Position numbers and translations under genes: made by a program. From Okapia johnstoni (taxonomy: Eukaryota; Chordata; Mammalia; Artiodactyla; Giraffidae), in assembly GCA_024291935.2 (NCBI GenBank), contig CM044308.1, positions 120,058,501 to 120,122,500 of the forward strand: a DNA stretch of 64,000 nt, in the 5' to 3' direction. Positions 1 through 11,099 of the stretch are shown in pieces (position 1 is the stretch's first letter; the number at the start of each line of letters is the position of its first letter). Below the pieces are notes generated by a model. The model had not been told where the DNA came from, did not search any database, and saw only the letters and a list, made by a program, of their open reading frames with translations.

Positions 1-39
1 TGCAGGCGAATTCTTTATCACTGAGCCACCAAGGAAGCC
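1..39 (-). mobile_element. Bov-A SINE fragment, cut by the window edge
   Basis: This is the antisense 5' end of a Bov-A/Bov-tA SINE, recognised by the ending gagccacc..aaggaagcc, the complement of the usual SINE start. The remainder lies outside the window. Confidence 0.75.
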
Positions 40-51
40 ACCAAGTAAGCT

Positions 52-102
52 AGATGTTTAGAACAGTGCCTGGAATATAGTAAGCACTCAATAGCTTTAA
101 AA
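52..102 (+). mobile_element. MIR SINE fragment
   Basis: The text agaacagtgcctgg followed by tagtaagcactcaata is the conserved 3' part of MIR, an ancient tRNA-derived SINE mobilised by L2. Only about 50 bases remain. Confidence 0.6.
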
Positions 103-111
103 AATAAAAGA

Positions 112-465
112 AAGAAAAAGGATTCTGGGAAGATGGCAGAGTAGAGAAAGCACCAGAAATCTGTCTCCCCACCTAGACAACAATTATAACTAGTAGAAAC
201 GGTCTGATGTAATTTTGGAACTCTGGAGTCTATCAGAGGCTCACAATTTCCAGAGGAAAGCTGAATGGTAAATTGTGCTTAATTTCAGTCAATTTCAGCT
301 CTTATCACAGTAGTAGCTAAGCATCCCCACACCTCAGCCCCACTGTAGGCAGATATGCATGTGCTCCTGAAGCAGCCTGCACACAGCTTGAAGAAGCCAG
401 AGTGGGCAAAAAGAACCCTGACTTCCAAATACCAGGGATCTGTGCTTTACTCATTTGATTGCTGC
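112..465 (+). mobile_element. Old L1/HAL1-like LINE, 5' region
   Basis: The opening gggaagatggcagagtag is typical of mammalian L1 5' leaders. The text continues as non-coding leader until a BovB 3' end interrupts it near 466, and related sequence resumes after 945. No open frame remains. The subfamily is uncertain. Confidence 0.55.
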
Positions 466-945
466 TTCTAGACAGCATGTTAAAAAGCAGAGACATTAGT
501 TTACCCACAAAAGTCTGTCTAGTCAAAGCTATGGTTTTTCCAGTAGTTATGTATGGATGTGAGATTTGAACCATAAAGAAGGGTGAGTGCTGAAGAATTG
601 ATGCTTTTGAACTGTGGCGCTGGAGAAGACTCTTGAGAGTCCCTTGGACTGCGAGGAGATCAAACCAGTCCATCCTAAGAGAAATCAACCCTGAATATTC
701 ATTGGAAGGACTGATGCTGAAGCTCCAATACTTTGCCCACCTGATGCAAACAGCTGATGCTGGGAAAGATTGAGGGCAGGAGGAGAAGGGGGCAACAGAG
801 GATGAATTGGTTGGATGGCATCATCAATTCGGTGGACATGGGTTTGGGCGGGCTCCAGGAGGTGGGAGTGGACAGGGAGGCCTGGCGTGCTGTAGTCCAT
901 GGGGCTGCAAAGAGTCAGACACAACTGAGCGACTGAACAACCACA
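466..945 (+). mobile_element. BovB LINE 3' end (5'-truncated)
   Basis: This carries the C-terminal tail of the BovB reverse-transcriptase frame (from ctagacagcatg) and the 3' region ending gagcgactgaac. BovB is an RTE-clade non-LTR retrotransposon abundant in ruminants. The copy is 5'-truncated as usual for target-primed insertion, and is full of stops. It sits inside an L1 leader, so it is younger than that L1. I could not find a clean target duplication. Confidence 0.85.
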
Positions 946-2206
946 GTCACATAGGTGCAGATAAAGAAGCTGTGGCCATGGTTGTTGCATACCCTGCATT
1001 CCTTGTTGTAAGCCCCACACTGGAAGTGAATTGATTTTCAAGGGATCTGAAGGGCCAGACTAGGATATTCAAAAGCAACCGCATATACAGGAAAAATTGG
1101 AAAATCACCTTGCATGGCCAAGAGAAGGCCCAGGCTCAGAGGAGACCTGAGAAGACCTTACGTTGATACCTCACTTTGGCAAAAAGAGAGTCAACAATAA
1201 TTAAAAAACTAAAAACCAGAACTTAAACATTCACAGCACAAGACAAAGAAATTTTTTGTAATTTTCTATGGTAACTAAATGGTACCTAGATTTAACATCG
1301 GGATCATCTCTCAGTATATACAAATATCGAATCATTATGCTGCTCCTGAAACTAATTTAATATTATATGTTAATTATACTTCAATAAAAAATAAAACAAT
1401 ATACAAACATCAGAAAAGATATTAGAAACCTCAAAAGAAACCAGAAAGAAATTCTGGAGCTGAAAGTACAATAATTGAAATGAAAAGTTCACTACAAAGA
1501 TTCAAAGGTAGATTTGAGCCGGCAGAAGAAAGAATCAGCAGACTTTAAGAAGGACAATGGAAATTACTGAATCTGAGAAACAGAAAGAAAAAAGGTTAAA
1601 GTGAACAGAGTCTAAGGGAACTGTGGGATACCATCAAGGGGACTGACATAACACATCATGGGAGTCCAAAAAGGGAAAAGAAAGATTTAAAAGGCAGAGA
1701 GAATATTTGAAAAAATAATGGATCTAACCTTCTCAAATTACATGAGATACATGAATATAAACATCCAAGAAGCTCAATGAACCCCCAGATGAGCTCAGAG
1801 AGACAAACATCAGGATATATTATAATCAATCTGTCCAAAGCCAAAGAGGGAATTCTGAAAACAGTGAGGAAGCAACTTGTCACATACAAGGGATTCTTGT
1901 AAGATAACTAGCAGCGATCAGTAAGATAACTAGCAGATTTCTCATCAGAAATTTTGGAAGCCAGAAAGCAGTGGGGTGATATATTCAAAGTGCTAGAAGA
2001 AGAAACTGCCAACCAAAGAGCTTATATTTGGCAAAATTGACCTTCAACAGTGAGGGGAAAATAAAGACATTTCCAAGTAAGCAAAAACTAGGGGGAGTTT
2101 GTGACCATTAGACTTTCCAGCAAGAAATAATAAAAGGAGTCCTGCAGGTTGAAACAAAAAGACAGTAGACAGTGACTCAAAGCTGTATGAAGAAATAAAG
2201 ATCTCA
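946..2206 (+). mobile_element. Old L1/HAL1-like LINE, leader and ORF1 remnant
   Basis: This continues the element begun at 112. The A-rich 1400-2200 part resembles the ORF1 coiled-coil and C-terminal region (for example attttggaagccagaaagc near 1950), as in L1 and its ORF1-only relative HAL1. It contains many stops and small duplications, such as the repeated phrase gtaagataactagcag at 1898 and 1921. A CHR SINE interrupts it at 2207. Confidence 0.6.
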
Positions 2207-2481
2207 AACTTCCCTGGTGGTTGAGTGGTTAAGAATCTGCCTGCCAATGCATAGGACATGGGTTGGATCCCTGCTCCAAGAAGATTCCACATGTTGTGGA
2301 GCAGCTAAGCCCACATGCCACAACTACTGAATCCTGTGTGCCTCGAGTCCCTGATCTGCCCCAAGAGAAGCCACCGCAATGAGAAGTCCACACACCACAA
2401 CTACAGTGTAGCCCCCGCTCACTGCAGCCAGAGAAAGCCCAAGCAGCAGTGAAGACCCTGTGAAGCCAAAACTAAGTATAT
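2207..2481 (+). mobile_element. CHR-type tRNA-derived SINE
   Basis: The start aacttccctggtggttgagt is a tRNA-like head with a box A-like segment, followed by a long tail with repeated gaagccacc units and an A-rich end. It is flanked by a perfect 14-bp target duplication, aaataaagatctca, at 2193-2206 and 2482-2495. It sits inside the old L1/HAL1-like element and is therefore younger. The exact Repbase subfamily (CHR-1, CHR-2 or SINE2_BT) cannot be settled by eye. Confidence 0.85.
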
Positions 2482-3885
2482 AAATAAAGATCTCAGTAAA
2501 GGTAGTAAGCACATGGGCAATTATGAAAGTTGGTACTATTGCATATTTTTGTTTTCTACACAATTTAAGAGACTGATACATTTAAATATTAACTTATTTT
2601 TTAGACATACAGTGTATAAAGGTGTGATTTTGTGACATCAAAACTGAATGAGGTAATGATGGAGCTGTTAAAGGAGAAGAAATTTTGTATGTTATTGAAG
2701 ACAAGATGGTATAAATTCAAATTAGAGTGTTATAACTATAGTTCAAGGATGTTAAATGTAATCCCCATGGTAATCACAAAGAGTTTACAAAAAAGGAAAT
2801 GGTAAATAAATTTAAATGTTTCATTATAAAAAAGTCAAACTAAACACAAAGAAGACAGTAATGTAAGAAATGAGGGTCAAAAAGCTGTAAGACATATAAA
2901 TTACAAATAGCAAAATGACCTAAGTAAATCCCTCCTTATCAGTAGTTAGTTTAAATGTAAATAGATTTAATTCTCCAGTCAAAAGACAGATTGGCAAAAT
3001 GGATAAAAACACATGATCCAGCCATATGCTGTCTAAAAGACTCACCTTAGGTCCAAAGACCTAATCAGGTTGAAAGTGAAAAGATGGAAAAGAAAATTCA
3101 TGCAATAGTAAAATGGCTATACTTATATGAGACAAAACAGATTTTAAACCAAAAAACTTATAAGAGATAAAGAAGGACATTATATATTAATATAATAAGA
3201 ATATATTACAATTATAAAAATTCATGCACCTAATAACAGACCATCAAAATATATGAAGCAAAGATTGACAGAATTGAAAGACAAAATTGATAGTTCTACA
3301 ATAATCATTGGAGTTCAGTATCTCACTCTTAATAATGGATAGAACAATTGGATATCTACATGCAAAAGAATAAAGTTGGATCCTTATCTATCATCATGTA
3401 TAAAAACCTAACCTCAAATGGATACGTGACCTAAATGCAAGAAGTAAAATTGTAAAACACTTAGGAGAAAACATGGGATAAAATCTTCACAACATTTGAC
3501 TTGACAGTGGTTTCTTAGATATGACACTAAAGGCATGGGCAACAAAGGAAAAATAGACAAATTCAAACTTCATAAAAATTAAAAGTATTTTACATTTATC
3601 TTTTAATTGAAAAGATACAATTAAGACAGTACAAAATCAACCCAAAGAATGAGAGAAAATATTTGTAAATCATGTCTGATAAAGGATTAATATCCAGAAT
3701 ATATAGAGAATTCCTAAAACACACCACTAACAACAGCAAGAAATGGACAAAGGATTTCAGTGGATATTTCTCTAAAGAAGATATATAAATGGCTAATAGG
3801 GACATGAAAAAAAATATTCAAAATTACTAATCATTAGGGAAATATAGATCAAAACTACAGAGAGTTACCTCATACCTATTAGAAT
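2482..3885 (+). mobile_element. Old L1-like LINE, ORF2-side remnant
   Basis: This resumes directly after the SINE. The 2900-3350 part resembles the L1 endonuclease-proximal ORF2 region (gacagattggcaaaatgga), and 3400-3885 resembles the ORF2 C-terminus (tctgataaaggattaatat). It is heavily mutated, with no frame longer than 70 codons. A Bov-A SINE breaks it at 3886. Confidence 0.65.
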
Positions 3886-4077
3886 AGTGTAGTGTAGTGT
3901 AGTGTTACTTGCTCAGTCATGTCCACCAGGCTCCTCTGTCCATGGGATTCTCCAGGCAAGAATACTGGAGTGGATTGCCATTCCCTTCTCCAGAGGATCT
4001 TCTGGACCCAGGGACTGAACCCAGGTCTCCTGTATTGCAGGCAGATCCTTTACCATCTGAGTTACAGGGAAGATCCT
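3886..4077 (-). mobile_element. Bov-A SINE with (AGTGT)4 tail
   Basis: This is an antisense Bov-A unit (ctcctctgtccatgggattc). Its tail, on the left, is four copies of AGTGT at 3886-3905. It is flanked by the 12-bp duplication acctattagaat at 3874-3885 and 4078-4089, so the insertion into the old L1 is cleanly readable. Confidence 0.9.
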
Positions 4078-4089
4078 ACCTATTAGAAT

Positions 4090-4800
4090 GGCTACAATCA
4101 AAAAAAAAAAAAAAGAAGTGCTGGCAAGGATATGAGGAAATTGGAACATTCGTGCATTGTTGATGGGAGTATTAAATGGTACAGCTGCTATGGAAAATGG
4201 TATGGAAGTTCTTCAAAAAAAGTAAAATAGAATTACCATGTGACTTAGAAATTCCAGTTCAGAGTATATAACCAAAAGAATTGAAAGCAAGGTCTTGAAG
4301 AGGTATCTGTACACCCACGTTCACAGCAGCATTATTCACAATAGCTAATACATAAATAAAAGCAACCCAAGTGTCCATCAACAGATGAGCGGATAAGCAA
4401 AATGTGCTACATGGTATGTTTTCAGCCTTAAAAAAGAAGGAAATTCTGACATGTGCTATAACACGGATGAACCTTGAGGTCATTTTGCTGAGTAAAATAT
4501 GCCAGTCACAAAAAGACAAATACTGTAATACTGTATGCTTCCACTTACGGGAGATACCTAGACTAGTCAAATTCATAGAGTCAGAAGGTAGAGTGGTGGT
4601 TACTAGGGGCTCAGGGGAGGAGGGCATGGAGAATTACTATTTAAATTGCGCTTTTGAGATGAAAGAGATCTGGAGATGGATGGTGGTGATGGCTGCACAA
4701 CAATATCACTGCATTTAATGCCTCAGCACTATACACTTAAAAACAGTTATGATAGTAAATTTTGTTATATCTATTTTCCCATGATTAAAAAAATTGGGAA
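4090..4800 (+). mobile_element. Old L1-like LINE, 3' end
   Basis: This continues the same L1 across the SINE. It includes the ORF2 C-terminal text (gcaacccaagtgtccatcaa) and the 3' UTR, ending in an A-rich run near 4800. Confidence 0.75.
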
Positions 4801-4844
4801 AAAAAATAGAAATCAATGTTTCCTTCCATGAAACTATCTGCATG

Positions 4845-5201
4845 GTGCTGAAGAAGACTCTTGAGAGTCCCTTGGACTATAAGGGGATCAAACCAGTCCA
4901 TCCTAAATGAAATAAGTCATGAGTATTCATTGGAAGGACTGATGCTGAAGCTGAAACTGCAATACTTGGGCCTCCTGATGTGAAGAACTGACTCACTGGA
5001 AAGGACCCTGATGCTGGGAAAGATTGAAGGTGGGAGGAGAAGGGGACAACAGAGGATGAGATGGTTGGATGGCATCACTGACTTGATGGACATGAGTTTG
5101 AGCAAGTTCTGGGAGTTGGTGATGGACAGGGAAGCCTGGCGTGCTGCAGGCCATGGGGTTGTAAAGAGTCAGACACAACTGAGCAACTGAACTGAACTGA
5201 A
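4845..5201 (+). mobile_element. BovB LINE 3' end
   Basis: This matches the last 350 bases of BovB, from gaagaagactcttgagagtc to the tandem gaactgaactgaa tail. It is strongly 5'-truncated and non-coding. Confidence 0.85.
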
Positions 5202-5844
5202 TGAAAGTTTCATTTCTCATGGGAATATTCTCCAGGAATGAAGAGCAGAAAGATGTCACGATAACCTTCATGTCACATTTCTTGAATTAATCAAAGAATT
5301 TGGGAAAACACAAAATATCTAAAAGGATTTAGAAATAAGTTATCCACAATAGGTAACATCCTGATTATTGATCCCACAATTTACTGTCAATTTATAATGT
5401 AGTAATTGTCCGCTTTGTCTTTGAATTAGAAATATCATTATAATAAATGCCAGGATTTTTTTAAAAAGCAGCCTATCTGATACAGTTTTTATATATGTTG
5501 TATAAATCAAAACATTTTAAACTGAAAAATTCACACAAATATTATTGAAGCAATACTAACAGAATACAGTTCAAAACATTTGATTCAAAATTTATTTAAA
5601 ACAAGATCTCTTATCAAGATCTAGCAGTAATTTTCTATAGGTGATACTGAAATTATAGGCAATTTTTATCTTCTTTTTCCCTGTCCATATTTTTTTTTAA
5701 TTTTTCTCAAGTAAACATGCTAAAATGCAGAGATACCTCTTGGGAAAAAGAAAATTATTATATGAGAAATGATCTTTGGGATATTTAACTTGACATTTGG
5801 GAGTCTGAATTTTCACTTAGCATATTTTATCACCAGTAACGGAT
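5202..5844. other. Unassigned AT-rich stretch
   Basis: I see no gene, exon-like frame or recognisable repeat here. The DNA is AT-rich. Confidence 0.4.
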
Positions 5845-5992
5845 TGGAACTATAGTTCACCTTGCCATCTGTTAAATGGGAATGAAAGAAATAACTTCTT
5901 CACACAGTTACTGTCAGCAGTAGAGAGCTCATTTGAAGCACCCTGCATAGTGCCTTGATCACTGTATGTGCTTAACAATGGTAGCTGTTGTT
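5845..5992 (+). mobile_element. MIR SINE
   Basis: The core phrase catctgttaaatgggaatg is followed by catagtgccttgatcactgt and gtgcttaacaatggtagctg, in the order of a MIR element. The copy is diverged, as expected for a family older than the placental radiation. Confidence 0.65.
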
Positions 5993-6119
5993 TTTTTAGT
6001 ATATACTAAGATTATAAAAATCAACCCCCTAGGCACCCTTTAAGCCTTTTTAAACCATATTTTCAAGTCAACAGGAGGTAAACACTTTGATCCTTTAGAA
6101 AAGTAATCAGAATTAAGCA
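5993..6119. other. Unassigned spacer
   Basis: Nothing recognisable is seen. Confidence 0.3.
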
Positions 6120-6400
6120 GCTTTTCTCTTTTTCATTTTCAAATTTTCAATTAATGAAATATTTCAAACATAAAGAAAATAAAAAGAGAAACCCACCCTC
6201 TTTTTCACTCTTCTTAGAAGTGAAATATTACAACTAAAACTAAAGCCCTAAATTCTCCCTTCATTTTTCCCACTTCTCCAGAGATAATCACAATCCTAAA
6301 GTTAATTTATATTACTTCTATGCATACTTTTGTACTATTTCTACTTGTATTCATACTATCCATATTTACATCCACATATTATGTCCATAAATAATATATA
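6120..6400 (-). mobile_element. Possible L1M-like fragment
   Basis: Phrases such as cacttctccagagataatca and ctatgcatacttttgtacta resemble the antisense 3' part of old L1M elements. Divergence is high and the edges are unclear. Confidence 0.35.
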
Positions 6401-6894
6401 TAATGTTTATGTGTGGGGAAACATGAAGCCTAATCAGAAATTACTTTCACTTAGAGATGCGTTTCTTCCTCCTTCCCTCATCTTAAACAAAACTTTGTTT
6501 AATAAAACTTTGCTTTATCAATATGAAATGACTCCAGCTATAAATCTTGCACTCCATATTAATGCATGTTTAGCTTTAAACCAAACAAAGTTACAGAACT
6601 ATAAGCCAAACCTCCCTGAGGCTACAAGTAGAATAGTTTGCAATCCATATTCTAATTTTTGACTTTTAAAACATGCAACTTACAAAAGTAATTACATCAC
6701 AATAAGTTTGTTTATTTATTAAATTGAGTTTTACTCTAAAATATGTTCTTATGTAAACAGAACAGATATAATTAATCAGGTCAGCAAGGAAATGCAGTTG
6801 TACATAGAAATAAAATCTTTTTCTAAACCTTATTCAACTTCAAAGTGCCAGGTCATTGTTAGAAAAGAATTACTACTTCTTCAAATTACTAAAA
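6401..6894. other. Unassigned stretch
   Basis: No gene or repeat is recognised. A 110-codon frame at 6330-6662 runs through low-complexity YYFYLYSYYPYLHPH-type text and has no coding character. Confidence 0.35.
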
Positions 6895-7292
6895 AAGGCT
6901 GAGTGTCAAAGAATTAATGCTTTTGAACTGTGGTGTTGGAGAAGAATCTTGAGATTCCCTTGGGTAGCAAGGAGATCAAGCTAGTCAATCCTAAAGGAAA
7001 ACAATCCTGGATATTCATTGGAAGGACTGATGCTGAAGTTGAAACTACAGTACTTTGGCCACCTGATATGAAGAGCTGACTCGTTGGACAAGATCTTGAT
7101 GCTGGGAAAGATTGAAGGCAAGAAGAGAAGCAGGCAACAAAGGGTGAGATGGTGAGATGGCATCACTGACTCAATGGACATGAGTTTGAGCAAACTCTGG
7201 GAGACAGTGAAGGACAGGGAAGCCCAGCGTGCTGCAGTCCATGGGGTTGCAAAGAGTCTAACATGAGTGAGAGACTGAACAACAACAACAAC
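6895..7292 (+). mobile_element. BovB LINE 3' end
   Basis: This starts in the terminal reverse-transcriptase frame (ggctgagtgtcaaagaatt) and ends with gactgaac plus an (AAC)n tail at about 7277-7292. It is non-coding through stops and frameshifts. Confidence 0.85.
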
Positions 7293-7310
7293 AAATTACT
7301 AATGTCAATC

Positions 7311-7520
7311 TTGGGGCTTCCCCAGTGGTTCAGCAGTAAAGAATCTGCCTGCAATACAGGAGACTTGGGTTTGATCCCTGGGTAGGGAAGATCCCCGGAG
7401 GAGGGCACAGCAACCCCCTCCAGTATTCTTGCCTGGAAAATCCAATGGACAGAGGAGCCTGGCGGGCCACAGTCCATTGGGTTGTAAAGAGTCAGAAATG
7501 ACTGAAGTGACTGAACACAC
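7311..7520 (+). mobile_element. Bov-A/Bov-tA SINE
   Basis: This is a full unit from ggcttccccagtggttcagc to ctgaagtgactgaacacac. It is flanked by the duplication aatgtcaat at 7301-7309 and 7521-7529. It lies 20 bases after a BovB end, and the two insertions are independent. Confidence 0.9.
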
Positions 7521-7656
7521 AATGTCAATTTCAAATGTTGTTTTTCAACCTGAAAATATAATTTATGGAGAGCCGTTACTGCTAACTATTACACATTATT
7601 GTACATGTACAAATAGAGGATTACTAACAAATTAATGTCAACTTGAATGGTGAACC

Positions 7657-8200
7657 TGAGGCAGGAGGCAGATGGGCCCCCCCAGGGTAAAGCAACTGGA
7701 GATTCATTCTCTATTGACTGAAACTCCAAGACAAGAATAGCAGGGCAATTAAGGGAGGAGGCTGGACCCTGCACAGACCACATATTTCTGGTTCCCAAAG
7801 TCAGGAGACCTCCCTGACCATACATGCGCAGAAAAGTTTCCTTGGGGAACAAAGGGGAGTCATGTCAAGGGATGCTCTACCCAGATGCCTTTTCAGTAGG
7901 ATCCATCTTGGCTAAGAGATGTGTGTGCACACATTGGAGGATCCTGAGATGTAACAAATACAGACTGTGAACCAGGCAAATCAGAATGACTGGCCAAAGG
8001 AAACCTGGAAGAAATACCCCATAAAAGTAATTCAAACTACCAGGAGAGCACGACTCAGCAACTCAGGGACTCTCCCTCTGAGGCTGCCTATGTGTCTATC
8101 CACACGTACCGTACTCTTTTTCATTCTAACAAATACTTCACGTGCTTCACTACTTTCTGTCTTTGTGGAAATCCTTTTCTGCAAATCCGAAGGGCCAGGG
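7657..8200 (+). mobile_element. Probable solitary ERV LTR, left part
   Basis: This is a moderately GC-rich, non-coding block. It contains a TATA-like cataaaag near 8022 and, 100 bases on, a degraded polyadenylation-type signal (aacaaat), which is the architecture of an LTR. It continues after an interrupting BovB to about 8925. No gag, pol or env text is present nearby, so it is probably solitary. I could not define the exact TG/CA ends, the class or a short target duplication. Confidence 0.5.
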
Positions 8201-8780
8201 GCTTTTTCAGATGGTGACTGCAGGCATGAAATTAAAAGACACTTGCTCCTTGGAAGAAAAGTTATGACCAACCTAGACAGCATATTAAAAAGCTGAGACA
8301 TTACTTTGCCAACAAAGGTCCATCTAGTCAAAGCTATGGTTTTTTGAGTAGTCATGTATTGACGTCAGAGTTGGACTATAAAGAAAGCTGAGTGCAGAAG
8401 AATTGATGCTTTTGAACTGTGGTGTTGGAGAAGACTCTTGAGAGTCCCTTGGACAGCAAGGAGATCCAACCAGTCCATCCTAAAGGAAATCAGTCCTGAA
8501 TATTCACCGGCAGGACTGATGCTGGAGCTGAAATTCCAATACTTTGGCCACCTGATGAGAAGAACTGACTCATTTGAAAAGACCCTGATGCTGGGAAAGA
8601 TTGAAGGCAGGAGGAGAAGGGGACGGCAGAGAATGAGATGGTTGGATGGCATCACCAACTCAATGCACATGAGTTTGAGCAAACTCCAGGAGTTGGTGAT
8701 GGACAGGGAAGCCTGGCGTGGGGCAGTCCATGGGGTCTCAAAGAGTCAGACATGACTGAGCTACTGAACTGAACTGAACT
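8201..8780 (+). mobile_element. BovB LINE 3' end inside the LTR
   Basis: This 5'-truncated BovB runs from the terminal RT region (atgaaattaaaagacacttg) to the tandem gaactgaact tail. It is flanked by a perfect 12-bp duplication, gaagggccaggg, at 8189-8200 and 8781-8792. A 105-codon frame at 8438-8755 corresponds to the extreme C-terminus of BovB ORF2 and carries no catalytic motif. Confidence 0.92.
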
Positions 8781-8792
8781 GAAGGGCCAGGG

Positions 8793-8925
8793 TCCTTGTC
8801 ACTGACCACTGGGTCTAGTGGCTAGGACCTGAAGCCTTCACCACCGTGACCTGGCCTCAATCTCTGGTTCAGAACCCAAGTCTCACTTCAAGTCATTGCA
8901 GGCTGAGGCCACCCAAAATCAAACT
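8793..8925 (+). mobile_element. Probable solitary ERV LTR, right part
   Basis: The LTR-like text resumes immediately after the BovB duplication and runs into unassigned DNA by about 8925. The continuity across the insertion supports a single LTR older than the BovB. Confidence 0.45.
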
Positions 8926-8984
8926 CATGGTATCTCCTACTTGAACCACTTCTCTTCCTAAATAATCACAAACCATCCACTTTT

Positions 8985-9133
8985 TAAAAAAATTAATTTA
9001 TTTTTTATTGAAGTATAACTGCTTTACAGAATTTTGCTGTTTTTTGTCAAACCTCAACATGAATCAGCCATAGGTATACATATATCCCCTCTTGAATCTC
9101 CCTCCCATCTACTCCCCACCCCACCCCTCTAGG
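8985..9133 (-). mobile_element. Ruminant L1 3' end
   Basis: This is the antisense terminal part of a young ruminant L1 (poly-T-rich head, then gaagtataactgctttacag and caacatgaatcagccatag). The L1 is bounded by the 16-bp duplication acaaaccatccacttt at 8968-8983 and 10755-10770, with an inner BovB between. Its few remaining bases lie at 10747-10754. Confidence 0.85.
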
Positions 9134-9142
9134 TTGGTACAG

Positions 9143-10737
9143 TTCAGTTCAGTCGCTCAGTCGTGTCCGACTCTTTGCGACCCCATGAATCGCAGCACGC
9201 CAGGCCTCCCTGTCCATCACCAACTCTCGGAGTTCACCCAAACTCATGTCCATCAAGTTAGTGATGCCATCCAACCATCTCATCTTCTGTCATCCCCTTC
9301 ACGTCCTGCCCCCAATCCCTCCCAGCATTAGGGTCTTTTCCAATGAGTCAACTCCTCACATGAGTTGGCCAAAGTATTGGAGTTTCAGCTTCAGCATCAG
9401 TCCTTCCAATGAACACTCAGGACTGATCTCCTTTAGGATGGACTGGTTGGATCTCCTTGAAGTCCAAGGGACTCTCAAGAGTCTTCTCCAACACCACAGT
9501 TCAAAAGCATCAATTCTTCGGCGCTCAGCTTTCTTCATCATCTAACTCTCACATCCATACATGACCACTGGAAAAACCATAGCCTTGACTAGACGGACCT
9601 TTGTTGGCAAAGTAATGTCTCTGCTTTTTAATATGCTATCTAGGTTGGTCATAACCTTCCTTCCAAGGAGTAAGTGTCTTTTAATTTCATGGCTGAAATC
9701 ACCATCTTCAGTGATTTTGGAGCCCAAGAAAATAAAGTCTGTCACTGTTTCCACTGTTTCCCCATCTATTTCCCATGAAGTGATGGGACCAGATGCCATG
9801 ATCTTAGTTTTCTGAATGTTGAGCTTTAAGCCAACTTTTTCACTCTCCTCTTTCACTTTCATCAAGAGGCTCTTTAGTTCTTTTTCACTTTCTGCCATAA
9901 GGGTGGTGTCATCTGCATATCTGAGGTTATTGATATTTCTCCCGGCAATCTTGATTTCCGCTTGTGCTTCTTCCAGCCCAGCTTTTCTCATGATGTACTC
10001 TGCATATAAGTTAAATAAGCAGGGTGACAATATACAGCCTTGACGTACTCCTTTTCCTATTTGGAACCAGTCTGTTGTTCCATGTCCAGTTCTAACTGTT
10101 GCTTCCTGACCTGCATGCATCTGATCTGTCAAGAGACAGATCAGATGGTCTGGTATTCCCATCTCTTTCAGAATTTTTCACAGTTTATTGTGATCCACAC
10201 AGTCAAAGGCTTTGTCACAGTCAATAAAGCAGAAGTAGATGTTTTTCTGGAACTCTCTTGCTTTTTCGATGATCCAGTGGATGTTGGCAATTTGATCTCT
10301 GGTTCCTCTGCCTTTTCTAAATCCAGCTTGAACCTCTGGAAGTCCACGGTTCACGTATTGCTGAAGCCTGGCTTGGAGAATTTTGAGCATTACTTTACTA
10401 GCGTGTGAGATGAGTGCAATTGTGCGATAGTTTGAGCATTCTTTGGCATTGCCTTTCTTTGGGATTGGAATGAAAACTGACCTTTTCCTGTCCTGCGGCC
10501 ACTGCTGAGTTTTCCAAATTTGCTGGCATATCGAGTGCACGACTTTCACAGCATCATCTTTCAGGATTTAAAATAGCTCAACTGGAATTTCATCACCTCC
10601 ACTAGCTTTGTTCGTAGTGATGCTTTCTAAGGCCCACTTGACTTCACATCCCAGGATGTCTGGCTCTAGGTGAGTGATCAGACCATCGTGATTATCTGGG
10701 TCGTGAAGATATTTTTGTACAGTTCTTCTGTGTATTC
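9143..10737 (-). mobile_element. BovB LINE, 1.6 kb antisense copy
   Basis: This 5'-truncated BovB covers the RT domain to the 3' end, with the tail at 9143 (ttcagttcagtcgctcag). It is flanked by ttggtacag at 9134-9142 and 10738-10746, part of which may be shared by chance. It lies inside the L1 3' end, so the order was L1 first, BovB second. It resembles the sense copy at 12436-14256. Confidence 0.9.
9542..10549 (-). pseudogene. BovB reverse transcriptase remnant
   Basis: Two antisense frames (10178-10549 and 9542-10162) cover most of the BovB RT domain, separated by a stop or frameshift near 10165. Visible blocks are FIPIPKKGN, GFRKGRGTRDQ, motif A FIDCDKAFD, motif B GVRQGCILSP and motif C NLRYADDTTLMA, so the catalytic aspartates of motifs A and C are both present. 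The frame ends after MYGCES at a stop. In a live BovB this enzyme performs target-primed reverse transcription for itself and, by established inference, for Bov-A SINEs. This copy lacks the endonuclease and is dead. Confidence 0.9.
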
Positions 10738-10774
10738 TTGGTACAGAGCCCCTGACAAACCATCCACTTTAAAA

Positions 10775-10979
10775 GCCAGTCTAGGATATTGTCTGCACTA
10801 GCTGCCAAGCTGTTTTCTAGGAATGACAGAATTGAGCACCTGATTCATTTTGAAAAACAACAAGTCTTGAGTCTTCTAGAACTTGTTATTCACATTTCAA
10901 TGAAAATGATGCCAACAACAGAGTTATTGCTTGTCTCCTAAACATCTTATCACCGTGGGAGATAAAGTCCCTTTGGAAT
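10775..10979. other. Unassigned stretch
   Basis: This is the sequence to the right of the L1/BovB nest. No gene or repeat is recognised. Confidence 0.35.
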
Positions 10980-11075
10980 TAGTGTAAGGGTTAAATAAGG
11001 TAACATACATAAAACCTTGTAACAGTGTTTAGCACAAACATAGTGCTCAACAAATTTTAGGTATTATTAATATTT
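10980..11075 (+). mobile_element. MIR SINE fragment
   Basis: The text gggttaaataaggtaacata followed by tagtgctcaacaaattttag is the MIR 3' half, diverged. Confidence 0.55.
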
Positions 11076-11099
11076 ACACAAAATAACCTAAGTTTTAAA

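Noticed and set aside
2207..2481. tRNA-like head of CHR SINEs as possible tRNA genes
   Set aside because: There is no complete cloverleaf or proper end; the heads are SINE promoters followed by long tails, with target duplications.
7311..7520. Repeated 200-bp units across the window as a possible CRISPR or satellite array
   Set aside because: The units are dispersed in both orientations with their own target duplications and no regular spacers; they are SINEs.
9246..9545. Long plus-strand frame opposite the antisense BovB (and similar frames at 9561-9815, 10040-10408, 13575-14141, 63019-63585)
   Set aside because: These are complements of the BovB coding strand; the same pseudo-protein (starting [13 protein letters not shown] or MTTGKTIALTRRT) appears at every BovB copy. 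They are shadow frames, not genes.
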